Source: Spinacia oleracea
Lineage: Eukaryota > Streptophyta > Magnoliopsida > Caryophyllales > Amaranthaceae
Reading direction: 5' to 3'
Length of the DNA stretch: 64,000 nt
Assembly: GCF_020520425.1 (NCBI RefSeq)
Contig: NC_079490.1
Span: forward strand, 3,100,001 to 3,164,000
A program made the translations under genes and the position numbers. Within the stretch, counting starts at the first letter, position 1; every line of letters starts with the position of its first letter. The notes under the pieces were generated by a model. That model was not told where the DNA came from. It saw only the letters and a list, made by a program, of their open reading frames with translations, and ran no database searches. This document shows, piece after piece, positions 21,101-36,800 of the stretch.

Positions 21101-24100
21101 CCCAATTTCTTTTGGCACCCCAACTCAACTCCCCAAGTATTTTAAAATTCTGAATCCACCCGGATTACTTAGATGTCTGGCTATGAACTGATGGTGTTGG
21201 ACTTAAAAAGTGAAAAAAGAGCAGCATCAGTAGAACGAAATTGCGACAGAAACACCTAAATAATCACCTAGATGGAATAGGACTAATATATGATGATATT
21301 GACACAGTGATTCTGCGACAGAAACACCTAAATAATCAAAATTCCTTTTAAATAAATTGAACATGGCGTAACATGATAAAAGACAAAACAACCACTCAAT
21401 GCATCAGATTCCAGCACAGTGAACATATCATGACTAAACAAGGGTTTGGGTTTATGGTCTTTAATTAGGGCCTAGGTTTATATTATGTTGAAGTAGTATC
21501 TACACAGCCCATACTTTGAAAAGTTATATATAAATATCATTTCACATGCTACCTAATTTCAGAGAAGCGCTTCCTGATGATTCTTGCGTAGATTTACCAC
21601 CGGCAGCTGGATCAAACATCTCACATAGCAACGGGAACACTGCATTAAAGAACTCAGGTGAATCGAAAGACTTGATAACCTACAAATGAAGAGGGAAAAT
21701 GTTAATATTGTATCTCAACGGCTAACCAATGTTAATGGTCCTCTTGCACAGACCAACGTACTGTCGGTCCTTAAAAATTACAGTATAAATTTCCTCGTAG
21801 AAAGATTCATCTAGTCTTCTTTTTCTTTTCAGATCAACACTTTCTAATTGGTTAAGAGCAGGTTTTCTTGTATGGATAAAACTAAGTTAGAAGCTGTTGT
21901 AATGTTAACAGCTATTGAAGCAGATGAGGGTAGTTTCTGGTATAGGAACCGGTCCATAGACAACGCAAAATTGAACTGTCTTTTCTGAATGCAAGTGTAG
22001 TCAACAAAGAAAGAAGAACTCCAGTCACACAAGCTAGACAGTAATCAGTTGTCATGTCATGCTGTAGAAAAACATACTGATTACTTTCCTATGGAGTATT
22101 GAAGAAAGAGAGATAAAATGATACCGATTTTATTTATTTATAATCGGATCAGTTGGGACATAGAGGGCTAGAGTGCAGAGCCCGCGGCATCTGCCTTGAC
22201 AAAGTGGTGTACAGCTTCTGCCTTGACAAAGTGGTGTAATTACCATTAAACTACTATACTTGGCAACTAAGATACTCCGTCTGTTCAAAACATATGGCGC
22301 CAACCCTTTACAAGGTTGAAATTTGACCTTTTCTCGAAGTAAATTGATAAACAATACTACAAAATGACAGTATAAAAGTACTTTTCATTATCGGTAACAA
22401 CATATTTTTCACAACTTATGGCTATAAGATTTTGGGAAAGATTAAGGGTCAAAACTCATCCTCGAAAACTGGAATTACTTCTAAAACAAAGGGAGTATAC
22501 AAATATATAGTATTCATCCTTTTAATTATTTGACTCCAAGATTTCTACTTGATGTTGCAGTTCTGTAACAGAGACGCAAGTTATTTATTAATCTCCGCTT
22601 AAATATGCGTTTTATAAATTTTGTAAGAACAACATATTCCTAGTAAAGTTTCCTCATTCTAAAAGTAAATAAGAAATAATCTTACAATAAAGAATAGTTC
22701 TCTCCTTGTTGACACTTCTTTTTAGTGCATAACATAAATCTCCAGCAGCAAACTCAAGTTTACATGTGACATCTAGTGATGATTGTTTACCAGAACTTTG
22801 AATTAGCGTATTGACAGAGGAAAGCAGGAACGAGGCATACATTAGAGGAAAGCAGGAGCGAGGCATACATAAGAGTAGTGAAGATGAAGAAGACATGGCA
22901 TGAAACTAGTTTTTTTTTCGTTCAAGCAAGAGTCCAGTTACTCCAGTACTTATGTCATTCTGTGCAACACATTAGCACTATAGGGCAACAAAAAAAATGG
23001 AACATTATCAGACTGAAACAGGGACATAAGGACTGAAAAAATAGCTATATAGCTAGAGAAAGAAATTCTGAGCCAAGTCTAAAAGTCACAGAAGATCGAG
23101 AGAAGGATGTGCTCAGCGTTTAACTATGCTAGGGCCAGAGGAGGGCAAGAAACTATGTATTCAAGGAAGTGCACCAAGGATGGAAGATAGTTTTTTAAGA
23201 ATGAGTCCTTTGATTTTAATCAACACGAAGTGGCAGAATCAGTATTGGAAGTCAACCCAAAAAGATTAGAGAAAGCAAGTAAGAACATTTATTAGGGACA
23301 ACCTTAGGATGAGAGCCTGAACTAGGATTCTGTCAATCTCAGTGCCGAATAGTACCTTCAAAAAATGTCACGACTACATATTGATCTGGATGCCTCGACT
23401 TACAGGTGAACACACCACTCATCCTAAACAGTCCCCCATTCATCAGATACCAGTATACCACTCCTGCGGCATTCTGCCCCAGCTTCTACCACCCAGCCTA
23501 TACAGCTATACTCTATACATTGAAAAACATGTACTCTCTCCCTTGCAAAGTAACCCTGCTCTATTTTCAGAATACTTCAAAGTTGCTGTCCTTATTACCA
23601 ATTGGTTCAATTTTATTTCTCTCAATTTGTGGAATGCACTAGGATGAAAACTGTAAAAGAAGGTGATTTCATTCACTACGGAGTATTTCATAACTAAGAA
23701 GCTGAATATAAGTACCTGATCTAAAGCACATAGAGCTGCTTCTTGAAATTTCTTCTGCTTCTTTGTGCATGCAGTGGTAACCACACTTAAGACATCATTA
23801 GCAGCTGATGGATCAGCAGAAGAAATTGCACCGTGGCAAGATGTGCAAAGGGAAGCTAATGCATTTAGAAGAGCCTCCTTTCCCTGTTGCAAAATCAAGT
23901 TCGAACAAACATCAGTTAAAGTTGGAACAGAACATAGACATGAATGAGTGGTCAGTTCTTCTCAAAATTCACAAAAGTAGACTCTAGGAAAGAAGTTATA
24001 AGCAGAAAACTACACACCTCCCACAGTCGGCCAGGAATCTCCTTCAGTAACGAACTCAGCAGAACTTGACAGTAAGTGGAAAGCGATTCATGCAATGTCT

Positions 24101-24800
24101 CACTAAGTTTAGTAATTGCCTGTGCCGCCTTTTGTCACCCAAAGTAGTTCATATAAAGGAAAAAGATGTCAATAACATAATCTACAAATATATCCAGAGA
24201 TTTGAGCCACATGAGCTCATTGATGACAAAAGGCAGAGTTTTGACCTTTCGTTTGGAACTCCAAGACGATGAAGAGATGCTATCTGTAATAAGTGATACC
24301 ATCTCTCCCAAATACAATTGAAGAGTGACGTTATCGCCACTAGTATTTTCTTCCCACACCTCTTCAAATAAACCAGAAACGTGCTTGTCGTCCTCAAATC
24401 TGCAAATCCAAGGGAAAGTTAAATTCAATCATACTCTGTCAACTCAAATTAAAAATAAAAATATAATAACAACAATAACAATAATATGCAGTAGTAATAA
24501 TAACAATAATAATAAGTAATAATATCATAATAATACTGAGATAAGATGCAAAGCTCCCAAAATGGATTACTAGTTAGCTGAAATACAAATTCTTTGTCAT
24601 ATTTTGATGACCCCGACTCCCCGAGAATGGATCAAAGAAACACACCTCATATGGCATGTACTTCGTTACCAATTTACATTCTCGGGATGATATCTTCACA
24701 GCTATCATTCATTTCCATAGTTCACAAAATATGACATTACATCAGCCCACCTATGGCCAGTCAGGCTCAAGCTTGATCTGCTCCAACACACAACTAAATA

Positions 24801-24845
<45 letters not shown>

Positions 24846-27800
24846 AAAAACAACAACAACGTAATCAGTAACACGGCTAAAAAGCCCCACCATCGCCTCC
24901 TTTACCACTTTCTTTCTTTCCTGTAGATTAATTTCTCTCTTCCTCCCTCTCTCCCCTGATTTCAAATGTTAAATCAGGTAGTTAACCAAGAATGCAAGAA
25001 ACATTTGTGTTGGAAGGACAAGCTCAAGGAAGTGAGGGTTGCCGGTTGCATTACAGATAGAAAGAAACAGAGAACAGAGACTACACAGCAACAGGTTTAT
25101 CTGGAAGCCAACACTAAGTTTCTAACACTGACGAACTTGTAAGTTGTAACAAGTAAAAGATGCATTATTAAGCATAGAATGATAAATATTCATCCGAAGA
25201 AATGTGTAAATGCCTAATATCCTGATCCAGACCTTGACATGAAAATGACGGGTAATATTGTCACATGATAACCACTCAAAACATCAGCAGCTAAGGACGC
25301 GCAGCTTTTTAACAGAAGTGCACAGGACACCTGAGCATTCCTATCACCTGCATGTAATGCAGCCACTTCATCAATAAACTGCTGAGCCTGGGTAGGAGTT
25401 GAATACTTCAGGGCCATCGCAAAAGCACTGGCAAAGGCACGCTTAGCAGAACCGCTTCTTTCCTCAATGACAGCAGGGAACAAAAGCCTCAACAAAGATC
25501 CTGTGAAGGGTTTAATCTCGAGATTGACTCTTTGTACTAGTAAAGTAATAAAAGATGCTACACCAACCCTGGAAGTCACAAAAAGAAAAGAGTGAACTAT
25601 GAGGAAAAAATTGTCTAAATCAGCAACTAAGACATTTGAGTATTTGACCATAAGATTATCTTTACTAACTTGCATATTAAACATGTTACAAAATTTTGTA
25701 AGCTGTGGTACAGTTCAAATCATAAACAGAATGACTCTGACCTAACTATGAAAAGGGAGGAAAAAGAGGTTATGTATGCACCCGAGACCCCTAGTTTAAT
25801 TTCATACCTAGTGTTCAGGCCAACCCCGGATCTGACCAACTGAGCAAGCCGAGGAACCAAGAGATCTAATGACGGCTGATCTACTACATCAATGCATAGC
25901 TCGAGAGTTTCCCACATTGCAGAACCTTTTGCAATTGAAATCCGTAAATTTTCGAGCTTATCTTTCTGTACACCGATGTTTGCCGCATGCAACTACGATA
26001 GAGAAAAAATTGAATAGGTCAAGCTGGCTTCAGAATAAAGCACATGTCAGTTGAAATATTATATTTACGATACCTCAACATAATTGAGTCCTTGGTCTTC
26101 CAGGCTTGACAAACTCTCAAGCATGCAAGTCACTAAATCTGCCAAATGCGGACGGATAGAGACTCCTGCACCCTGAAATTTACAGCACTATATTATATAA
26201 AGCCAGATATATCTACCATGATATGGAAAAATCAAATCTTAAACATTTACAATATCAAATTTTAAATACAATAGAAAGTACTTCAGTTTAGTAGTTTACA
26301 AATCACATACAATCTTTCCATATTATTCAATCAACTGTCTTATTACACTTATTCATTAAAATTTTGTTTAGTGAAGATCTTTTCTCATAAAAGAAATGCG
26401 TAGTATACAACTTCTACAACAAAAATAGCCTTGTGCACAGCACAGATCACCAAACTAGAAAAAGCTTTAATGCTCATTCTATCACACATTACCGTTGCAA
26501 CAAACTAGCAGATATAATTTTACACTACAGCGTTAGAATTTAACTATTATTGTCAACTGAAAGTCGATAGTTTGAGACACAAACCCATCACAGTCTTCAG
26601 CAGCAAAACGAAGTAAAGATTCATAGTAAAATGCATAGCATAAATCATTCAAGAGTAATCAAGACACATAAGGAATACAGCTGGACAGAAGAAAACTTTG
26701 ACCGTCACATTCTTTTCTTTCCCAAATATAATTTAATCTGATAGACAAATGACAGCCACGAGAAAATTAATATTCAGTCCTGCTAGAAGTTACAGGCATA
26801 TGACAAGTAGACTATAACAATTGACGCGTAGTTGCTAACCTTTGCAAGCTTCATAACCACTCCAATAGATGCCTTGCGTACGCTATCAACTTTACTCATA
26901 ATCCCTTCTGCCAACAGTAGAGGCAGCACAATATCCATAGCTTGGCTAGTTATAGATTTATCAGTGAGTGAAACATCACAGAGCCTAATAGTGAGAGAAC
27001 TGACAGCACGACATAACTTATCACCGGAACTCCTAACAGTTTCCTTTATATCATCCATTGCACGGAATGCAGCCATCCAGAGTCTTTTAAGATGCATCCC
27101 AATCTGAAAAAAAAATGTGGCGTTTCTTATTAATATGGGCAAACTAATGAAAACATAAAGATAGGACACATATAAGTGCAACTTTAGACTCAACAACTAA
27201 ACCCTGAATGTGATAATGTCATAATCTGATAAAAAGTCAAAGATTAAATACCTGAGCACATCTGTTGCGGATCAAGATTAAAAACATTCCTCATGTAGTC
27301 ACACTTTGATGACAATAAAGATGGTTATCTAATGAGTTACAAGCCTTACACAGTTACACCGATCACAAACTGAGTTGGCAAATTAGAAATACATCGTATG
27401 AGATTTCATTAAAGTAACTCCAGTCATTTCTAAATGAAATTTATAATTTATACTCCCTGCCTTCCTAACTATTCTAGTACAAGTTTCACTATTAATATCT
27501 ATATTATATATATTAGTAAAAAAAAATTAAAATTATATTTGAAATATATACATTGAAACTAATCAATCAAAATATTAAACTATAACATTTGATTTTTATT
27601 AGTAAGAATATGTGGTCTAAGTTAGTATATGAATATTGTAAAATGCAAATTGTTGCGAGTATGTAGGAAAGGAGGGAGTGCTTGAGAATATACCTCCAGG
27701 ACCCTGTTATTTAATGAAGCAAAGAGCATCTACAAATTTGAAAAGTTCGGAATGTATGAGTCAAATGTTTTCCTCCATGTGATACTCCCTCCGTCCCAGA

Positions 27801-30800
27801 ATACTCGTTACACTTTCCTTTTTCATCCATCCCAAATTACTCGTTACACTTTTTTTCTAACCCATGTGATGTCCCTTTCTCACTTTGGCCCACCACACAA
27901 ATATTTTAATTTCAACTCTCCTATCCTTCAATATAAAAATATCATACATTCTCTTTCCTCTAATATTAAAATACCCCACTAACTTCCATCAGGGGCGGAT
28001 CCAGGAATTTATAAATGGGGTCCAAATTTTTTTTTTTTATTTGCTTTCTAATTTCTCATATTTGCTCTTTTTATAGGGTTAATGTTGAGAAGTAAGTAGA
28101 CGAAATATTAAAAACGTTATAATAAAATACGTGGATGATTTATGATCTTTAATTTTGGTTTTTCATAACAATAAAACTCAACACTTAGTTCAAATTACAA
28201 CAATAATTTGGCGCAATTTCAATTTAAAATGAAAAAACGAGTTTATCATAATCTGAAAGAGATTTACTTTATTACAATAATTGTTACTGAACAAATAGTA
28301 CACAAAAACCCTAATAAGAAAAAGGAACATCATTCTTAACGCTTATGGGGCATTATGCTATTATATACGAAGGAATTAATTAAGCCTCTAAGTCTAAGAA
28401 ACATGCAACTATAAGTCTATAAAAGTGGAGTATTAAAATACATTATTAGAAGTATATGTTATGGAAATTGCAAAACCTTTTTGAAGAAAAAATAACAATC
28501 CTTTTTTTTTTTTGTAAAAGCAAAATCATGAACCATTATAGGGGAAACAAAAAAAAAAGGGATGACGGAAAAACGACTTGTAAAAGGAGATAAAAAAATC
28601 ATATTTAGCCTCCGTTTAAGAGGATTCGAACCCAGGTCCCATGTGTGACATAGTATTCAAGCAACCATTCTGCTACAAGTATATTTCCTTGTCACTAATA
28701 TAAGTTAATTAGACATAACTTAAATATTTCAAGTGCAATTAATTACCCAATATCAATTTTACAGTTTTTTTCCAAAAATAATGGGGGTCCCTTTGGACCC
28801 CTCGGGGTCTATATAGGTCGCCCCTGACTTCCATCACATCTACTTTCTAATAAAATAATATTGATAACCATACAACTACTTATCACATTAAATTGTGTGC
28901 CCAGGGGAGTGTAATGACTATTCTGTGACGGAGGGAGTAGTAAAGAGTACAATCCGTGTAACAGATTTAGTGATGGATGGATTGCAATGATGCAGAAGGC
29001 AACAGATCATCACATAAAGCTTATGGATCATGTAGCAGCTTTTCTTTAAATTCATAATGCAAATCCTCTAATTTGAATACAGGGAAGAGAGCTTATCAGA
29101 AGACCACGAGGTATGCACTATCACACTATGCACACTATGTCCCAAGGTAATACTAGTCATTTTTGTTATATGATTGTCTGCAACTGCATTACACATAATA
29201 CCTTCCTCTTTTCTCATTTTCTACGGAAACTGAGATAACTGGCACATCCATTCTAAAAACATACACACAAACACACACACACACACAGCAACAAAGACCC
29301 TACTTTATGAAGCCTTACCACTAACTAGTCTAGACTACTAGAGAGATTATTTCCAAAACAGCTGCAGAAGAAGTTCCGTTAAAGCAAAGCATATTTTGAA
29401 TAAGTGTAAGTCACTATTTTAGAGAACCCATTCGGGGAATCATCACACATGCATAGCGCACAAACACATGTATGTCTTTATGAATATAAATATATACACA
29501 TGCATATTTTACACACCTCACAAGCCCCAACACACCTCACATGCACATGACACAAGAGATACACATGTGCGTGCAAGCACACTCATGACACAAACATGAG
29601 AACAAGCGCGCACACACACGTACACATGGCTGCACACACAAACACAGGAAACACATGCACTATCACACATGTTCAAACACGGGTGTCCTCACATGCATAA
29701 GCTTACGTGAGATATCATACACTAAGAGAGACATCTACTATTCTACTTAACCGTGAAAAGACTGTCATCTTTCACACAGGCCGCAAATTTGAGTGAAACT
29801 GTGGAACATTCACGTTGTAAATTTTTAATTTACTCAAAAAAAAAAACTATAGCAGACAAAAAAACTAATCAATACAGATGATCCTCCCAAGTGGTAAGAT
29901 GTAGCAAAAAGGCATGCAACTAACTCACGGAGCCATCCACCATCAAATTATATACGAAATCTATTTCCACTTTAGCCCTCGGAATAAGGTAATTACACAC
30001 AAAATATCATGTTTCCTCCATGCTTGGCCTTTATTAGGGGACTCATCATTACCAATTATCATCCCAAGCAGCTGGAAATGGAAGTTGCATTGCAATACTT
30101 GCAGGCTAAGAAGTTAAATTTAGATCTTTTTCTCTATAATAAAGGTAAGATGGTCCACTAAGAAGAGGAGAAGAGGAAAACCACCTCCCAGAAGATTGTC
30201 CTCAAAAACAGAAGTTGGCTACTCAGTCCAAGTGTGGAATACAAGAAAAAGGCACAAAATCAAAGCAGGAATTTTCATCAATATATTTTGACTTTTTTCT
30301 TACATGTTCAAACCTGCGTCCCTGAATAATATCTGCTAGTGCAAGACACGAAGACTCGCGGGAACGCCAAAGCCTAGATCCACACTGCATCAATAAATCA
30401 TCTAGAATAAGATCTAAGTGTTCATCGATTGTTTTCTTCGAATCAGCGACAAGTGACTTCCATATGTGTGCCATAGCATCCTGACATTAAGAACAGTAAA
30501 TGTCAGGCCGTGAATTAGAATTATGATAATCAATGTGGAGAGAAATGTTGGCAATGATTTTTAAAATATAAATAAGAATAGAACAGAAGAATTCTTATAA
30601 AAGCATGTAGAAGGTAAGCACCAAAAGAACTCAAGACATGACTCAGGACTCCTTACCTGAACATTCTTATCAGGATCATATTGATAACGAACCAGCCTTG
30701 GAATCAACAAACGGAGATGGGGTTGAAGAGCATCCCCAGCATGTTTTGCTATCCTGGAAAATCCAAAGGCAGCTCCCCTCTTAGAATTTAGAGCCGCCTG

Positions 30801-33800
30801 ATAATTAGCGAGGTCCATAAACTTATATATTAGGTCTGGCTGGCCCATCTCGTTCGCCATGTTGCACAGCTCCTTATATGTGCTCAGTTTTCCCCCACTG
30901 GGACTATCACCGATAGTTCCCTCTTGAAAGACTTCTGAATCTTCTACCAGCTAGAGGTTGCGACCGGGAGAATAAATATAAAAATTAATTTTTGTCCAAC
31001 ATCTACACCTAAAATCCTGATGAAACAAAAATATACAAAGCATATTTACCTTGACAGCTCTCTTTCTCTTCCCTGAACCCGTCAAAGTGCCAACAAGTGC
31101 ATTCACTAAGCTCTTCTTCATTAAATCATCACCAAGTTCATAAACAAGACTCATTCCTTGTGATGCTAACTCCTGAACAAGTTCATTTTGCTCGCCCAAT
31201 AGATGCGAGAAGGCTTCCTGTGATCGAAAAGCAACACAACCCCCACCCCCAAATAAAAAAGAAAAGGATAAATGAATGTTAATTATCTCCACAACCAGGT
31301 AGGCAAAAAGTATGATAGTACCCTATCAACCTTGAGAAATATACTCTATACAGATATACTGAGTTGCAGTTGTACATAAACATCCAAAAAAAGATAATAT
31401 TGCAGCATAGGGAAATTCGAAGTAACAGGATAGGTGAAGCAAACCAATCCGCAAAACCTTGTTAGATCAGACAAGAGTCACATAATTACAAAAAGCAAAA
31501 AACAGAAGGGATGAACACAATTAAATCTACTTTCATGCTTATTACTATCATTTTAAAAAAAGTTACACGCAACCCGATGTGCTACACTTGTTTTGGCACA
31601 GAAACCATATTACTAACCCGGTTTCAAAATGATCTTAACACTTTCCGTTTTAGTCTGTTTCATTCACTGCATCAGAAATAAAGAGCACAGAGCAGAAGGA
31701 CAAGCTATCCACTAGCAAAGCTAACATACATGGTTTCATACTTTCAATTTCGAACTTGGATTTTTAGGTTAAGATGCATTTGCAAACCTGGATGTCAGGA
31801 AGCAATTTCTGAATTGTATGATGACGGCCACAAAACATGGTCAATGACAGCAACCAGACAGTCCCAGCACAACGCTCCTCTTTCCTGCTGCTGTATAAAA
31901 GATTTTCAAATATTTTTTTGGTGATCGAATCCCTAACCATATCTCGAGCATCTTTATTGGATTCATTCTCTTCATTATAATTTTTTTTCAACCACGAAGA
32001 AGAAACATCTTCCAGAAGAAAGTTTGAAGTCATAGAAAGTGAGGTATAGTTGGTCTTCAATATAACATCAGCATTCACAGGAACAGCGCCCCAAAAAAAC
32101 GCAAGAGCCTCCCCAGCAGCAAATAGAACATCCTCAACCTGTGCAACCCAAGATTTTCAAATAGCAGATCATTTTTCTTTGGTAACTAGTGCACTGGAAA
32201 AACGTAATGTTAGAATGAATTAAGTTAATAACACATACCTTTGACCGGCAAAGACCAAAAATAAGTTCTAGAGCAACATTATGACAAGGTGAGACTTCCT
32301 TCATACATATATGCCCCAGAGAAATAGCAATTTTTTTAATTGCTTTTGTATCATCTCCAGCAAGAAGTTTGCTCAGCTTCTCCCGCAGAACGGTCAGCAC
32401 AGAGGCTACAAATTTTTACATTAGCAACAACTTTGTAAAACGATATACTATATATGGTTCACGAGGATACATCAAAACCAACAATAGAATTCATCAGGTT
32501 GTACTTTACCTGGACCAGAATCATAAACAATTGATGGCAATGCCACACGTAATCCAATATGACCAAGTGCTTGCATTGCAATGGAAGCCACTGCTGCAGT
32601 TTCAAGGTTAACAATATTGACCAGGCTTTTTAGAGTATCCTGAAGTACCGCCTCTGGCACCTACCACATTTTCAGAATATAAGTGCTTCCAGTCATAGTA
32701 AAAGAATTAACGTTTTATTTTAAATTTATTGAAATTCTTAAGCTGAGAACAAAATCAGTTTTGTTACAGCAAGAAAACAGAAAGAACCTCACAATTCATA
32801 AATTCAATAAAGCAAGAGTGCTGAAAGCAACTTCCCCAAGAATCCCAACTACCCCATAATTGCCCTCGGGGGAAACAAAATGAACTACACCATAATCTTA
32901 GGCCACTGGAATTCAGCACTTTGAAGATGGCAAAGCTTCTGGTGACAAGAGAAAGGCAATTGCTGGACAATAGAAGGTTGTAAAAAGGTGAAATGCCAAA
33001 ATGAGTCCCTGGTGACCTGATACTTTATGGGTGGGATTCTTGGGAGGAAGGGTTGGGTCAGGATGACAGCAGTGAGTCTAGTTATTCAATCAATAAGTGT
33101 TTTTTCCCTTACATTTTTTTAGTTATTCAATCTAAAACCACAGCCCACCAGCCTAATCACACAGTACCAAATTCAAAATTTTCAAAAATAATGATTATTA
33201 AAGAAAAAAATAGTGTACTGTAAAAATTAGGAAAGACCAAGCAAGCAGCAAGAAGGTAAAAATAAAAAAAACGCATTTGACTTTGTTCAGTTCATTGTTT
33301 CCCAGGTATCAAACTCCAATTGTCATCATTTTTCACTTCATACACATTATATGGCCCATTCACCCATTGGCACCTGTTGTACTACCAAATCTAATGCCTC
33401 GATCTTTATTCTATAAGCCGAATCTTGAGGAGTTTGGTGTCCACTTAAAATGAACTCGTTTTTTTATACACTCTTATAAATTTTAGTTTCAAATATTATG
33501 AGTTATCGTCTTATCATACATGATTTTGGAATTGAAGCACGAATCTCGTGTATTAAAGAATGTAATCTCACAAACCTCAGGTATTCTTGATACACAATCA
33601 GCAGTGACAAACCCTATTGCACACAATGCCCCATGCTGCAGTTCGAATCTGAAACCAAATCAACCCAACAATCAGTACATAATTACTAAACCACAACTTA
33701 ATCACAGTATAACTGAGCGAACCTTATTTTCTGTGGTCCACTAATAGTAGTGATTAATTCACTTATCAGAGAAGATGAAGTGGCCACAGGACACGCTGAA

Positions 33801-36800
33801 GAAGCTACACCAAGCAAACGTGCTGCAGATTCACGCGTATCATAGTCTACATGTCCCAGTAATTTCTTTAACCAGATAAGTTTTGAGGCATAGCGCGATG
33901 CCACCATCTAGTTCACAAGGAAGAACATATCAGCAGAGAGGGAGTAAATGCGCAGGGAAGAAGGGCAGGGAGAGGTAGATTCACCAATGATAGGTACCTC
34001 TGGAAAGTGAGCTGCAATGTCAATCAAAGCCTTGGAAGCATTAGCATGCAACTCAGCAGAACCTTCAACAGCCATAGCATGTTCAATAAGCGAGCACAAA
34101 GCTTCCACAGTCGGCAGGAATTCAGCTTTCTTAGGGTCATCTTGCAACATATCAGACTCAAAGCACTTCAAAAGAAATTTGATCATGGCATCATATGTCT
34201 TGGAGGGAAAAAGGAGATGTTCCCTCGTTTCTATTTCTGCAAACTCTAACACTTTTGGTTGGTGCTTGATTATACATTCCAACATGTCTCTAACCCTGGG
34301 ATATTTAAGATCTATCTTTTGGCTAATAGATCTTCCTTCATCAGGGAACAACCCCTGGGTTGCCATTTCCCTAAAAGGAAGAAACATGAAATTAAAGAGA
34401 CTTAAACAAATGACAAGCAGCAGGGGAGAAAGAGCAGAAATAATTAAACTAATAACATTCACCACTTTTTCTACTGACAACAACCCGAAAATTAAGTGCC
34501 AGTCACAACATTCCGCAGTTTTTCTCTATCCAAAGTATCTCAACCAGTAGCCTAGATTGGCCATAACTGCACCAGGTACCTGGCCTCAGAAAAATTTAGT
34601 GCACTCTCAATGGGAGGTACGAGTAAGTTAGATGTCACTGACTCACTCATGTAGTAACGTCAGATTAATGTTTCATATAATGAGATAGATTCATCCCTCT
34701 GAAAAAGAAATTATGGAGCCATTTGCATTTCCTAACAGCCATCTAAGACCTGGTTCAAAATATTTCCCTAGAACAGGAGCGAAACTAATTTTCTCTGACA
34801 CTTTTCATGGTACATAATATGAATCAACACTTGGACGATTACAGAAAACAAAGAGAAAGTAAATAAATATAATAAAAAAAATTATGCAGCCTATAGGACC
34901 CATTATTAGGCCTTAAAATACATAATAGTAAATCAATCTACCACGGGAAATTTAGAGTGAACGTTCGCCAGCCGAGGCTGATAGGTTGTATGCTACCAAG
35001 GATGTTCTTCATTTTTGTTGTTGGACAACTAGTTTAATTATACAATAATATTTCACTTTCAGAGTTTCAGAACAATTTTAGGCTCCGTTTATGTGCAGCT
35101 AAATATCAGTTAGTCCTTTTTTAGAGCTTGTTTCATCCTCCATCTTAAACTATCAATTCCATACACAAAATACAGTACAATAGTAAATAGATAGGTGAGA
35201 GCTCATTTATGAACGTGGCATTTATTGTGGAAACAATAATTGAAAAGAATTCATTAATTAAATGACTTACGGGATATATTAAAGCATATACATGAGCATT
35301 TACTTAATGAACCATATATGAAGAAAATCTAGGTTGTGAGCTCATCTCAATAATAAACGTGAACCTATATTGAACTCAGTCACTACTAAATGATCTGATT
35401 CAAGCTAGGATCTGAGTCAAGCTTTAGCCAGAGCTCTATCAATTTAAACAAGATAGAACATATATGCTATGTTACCCGGACTCGGATACAAGTATTGGCA
35501 GATTGACTACATGGAAATATCTAACCACAGTAATTTATAATTGATCATTAGTTTCCTCTTTGGCAAATGCAAATGCAAAGGCAAAGTTCATCCAACTTCT
35601 GACCCAGCACATGTTCCTATTTTCCAGTTTCTAAGTTCATAGCTGAAAATAATTGAATGAAAAAAATCCGAAAAAAGAAAAATAGCTTCCTCATTCACAG
35701 ATTTTTCCGCTTCATCTCTAATATATATCTTTTTTCATCCTCTGCATCATATTTAGCTACTTGAGAGTTTCCATTTGAAATTTTCTTAGCTTTGAAATGT
35801 AAACCACTTTGTCATACAGTATCAACACAATCAATAAGAAGCAATGCAACTACATAGCCATTGGGTTATCCAAGGAGGAAATTTCTTCAAGAAAATAAAT
35901 AGTTTTTACTATCTTAGTAACGCGCCAAATTCAGAGGTGGTGCCATGAGAAATTTTTCTCGAAACTGTAACTGGAGTTTTTAGAAAAAGGTTAAGGCTTG
36001 TCAATATATGTGCAAATATACAATAAAAAGACAAGTGCTATGTGCATTGAATATGTATCACCACACCAAGAGCCCAAAAACTAGTGAGAGTGATTTGACC
36101 ATAAAGCAGTCATGACCAGATGCTTCATCTGAATATCATATGCGCTAAAGAGATTTCACATCCAGAAGATTTTTAATAATTCAAAAAGAAGTTGACAAGC
36201 AATAAAAATACTCACAAATAAAAGATGATTTGGACAGTTACTACAATTGAAAGCTACTAGTACCGTATATCCAACTTTGGGTCAGCAGCTGCAACCATAC
36301 ATAGAAACCGGCTAGGACAGTGCTGCAAATCAAACAATGATGTCGCCCACCTCACAGCACAAAATCGCACCTCGCTTTTGTCCTTCAGAACATTTTTGAA
36401 AAGAAATTTTATCAGAAAACGGGATTCATAAACGACTGAACCTATGTTACTCAGACACGAGTGTCGGTGTCGTGTCCGACAAGGTGTCGGAGTATCCGAC
36501 ACCCCGATCTAAATATTTGCAGACACTCCGACACAGTCAAAGGAGTGTCTTGACTTGTGTTTTAGACACGGCTCTTAGACAAAGTGTCGATAAAAAATAG
36601 CGACACTTTTTGTAAAAGTTTTAAAATAACTATTAAATTAATAATAAAATAAAGATTAAAATATTAATAAATAATAAAATAAAAATAACAAAATAAGATA
36701 AAAGGTCGTGAAAGAGTTGAAAAGTCATTATATAATCCCTCAAAAAGTAAACATATAATAAATAAATAAATAAATAAATATAAAAAAGCTGAAATGAATA

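Larger units (their letters stand above)
27785..28937. mobile_element. Stowaway MITE split by a hAT-type element (ECM29 intron)
   Basis: It starts CTCCCTCCGTCCCAGAATAC and ends ACTATTCTGTGACGGAGGGAG, flanked by TA. Removing the inner element at 27990-28826 with one target duplication leaves a MITE of about 308 bp. Confidence 0.9.

Noticed and set aside
24656-24965. Opposed 71- and 86-codon frames
   Set aside because: Both owe their length to the C33-A15 tract (poly-Pro/poly-Gly) within an ECM29 intron.
28618-28680. Functional tRNA gene
   Set aside because: A- and B-box words are present, but I cannot form the acceptor and anticodon stems, and it sits inside a DNA transposon.
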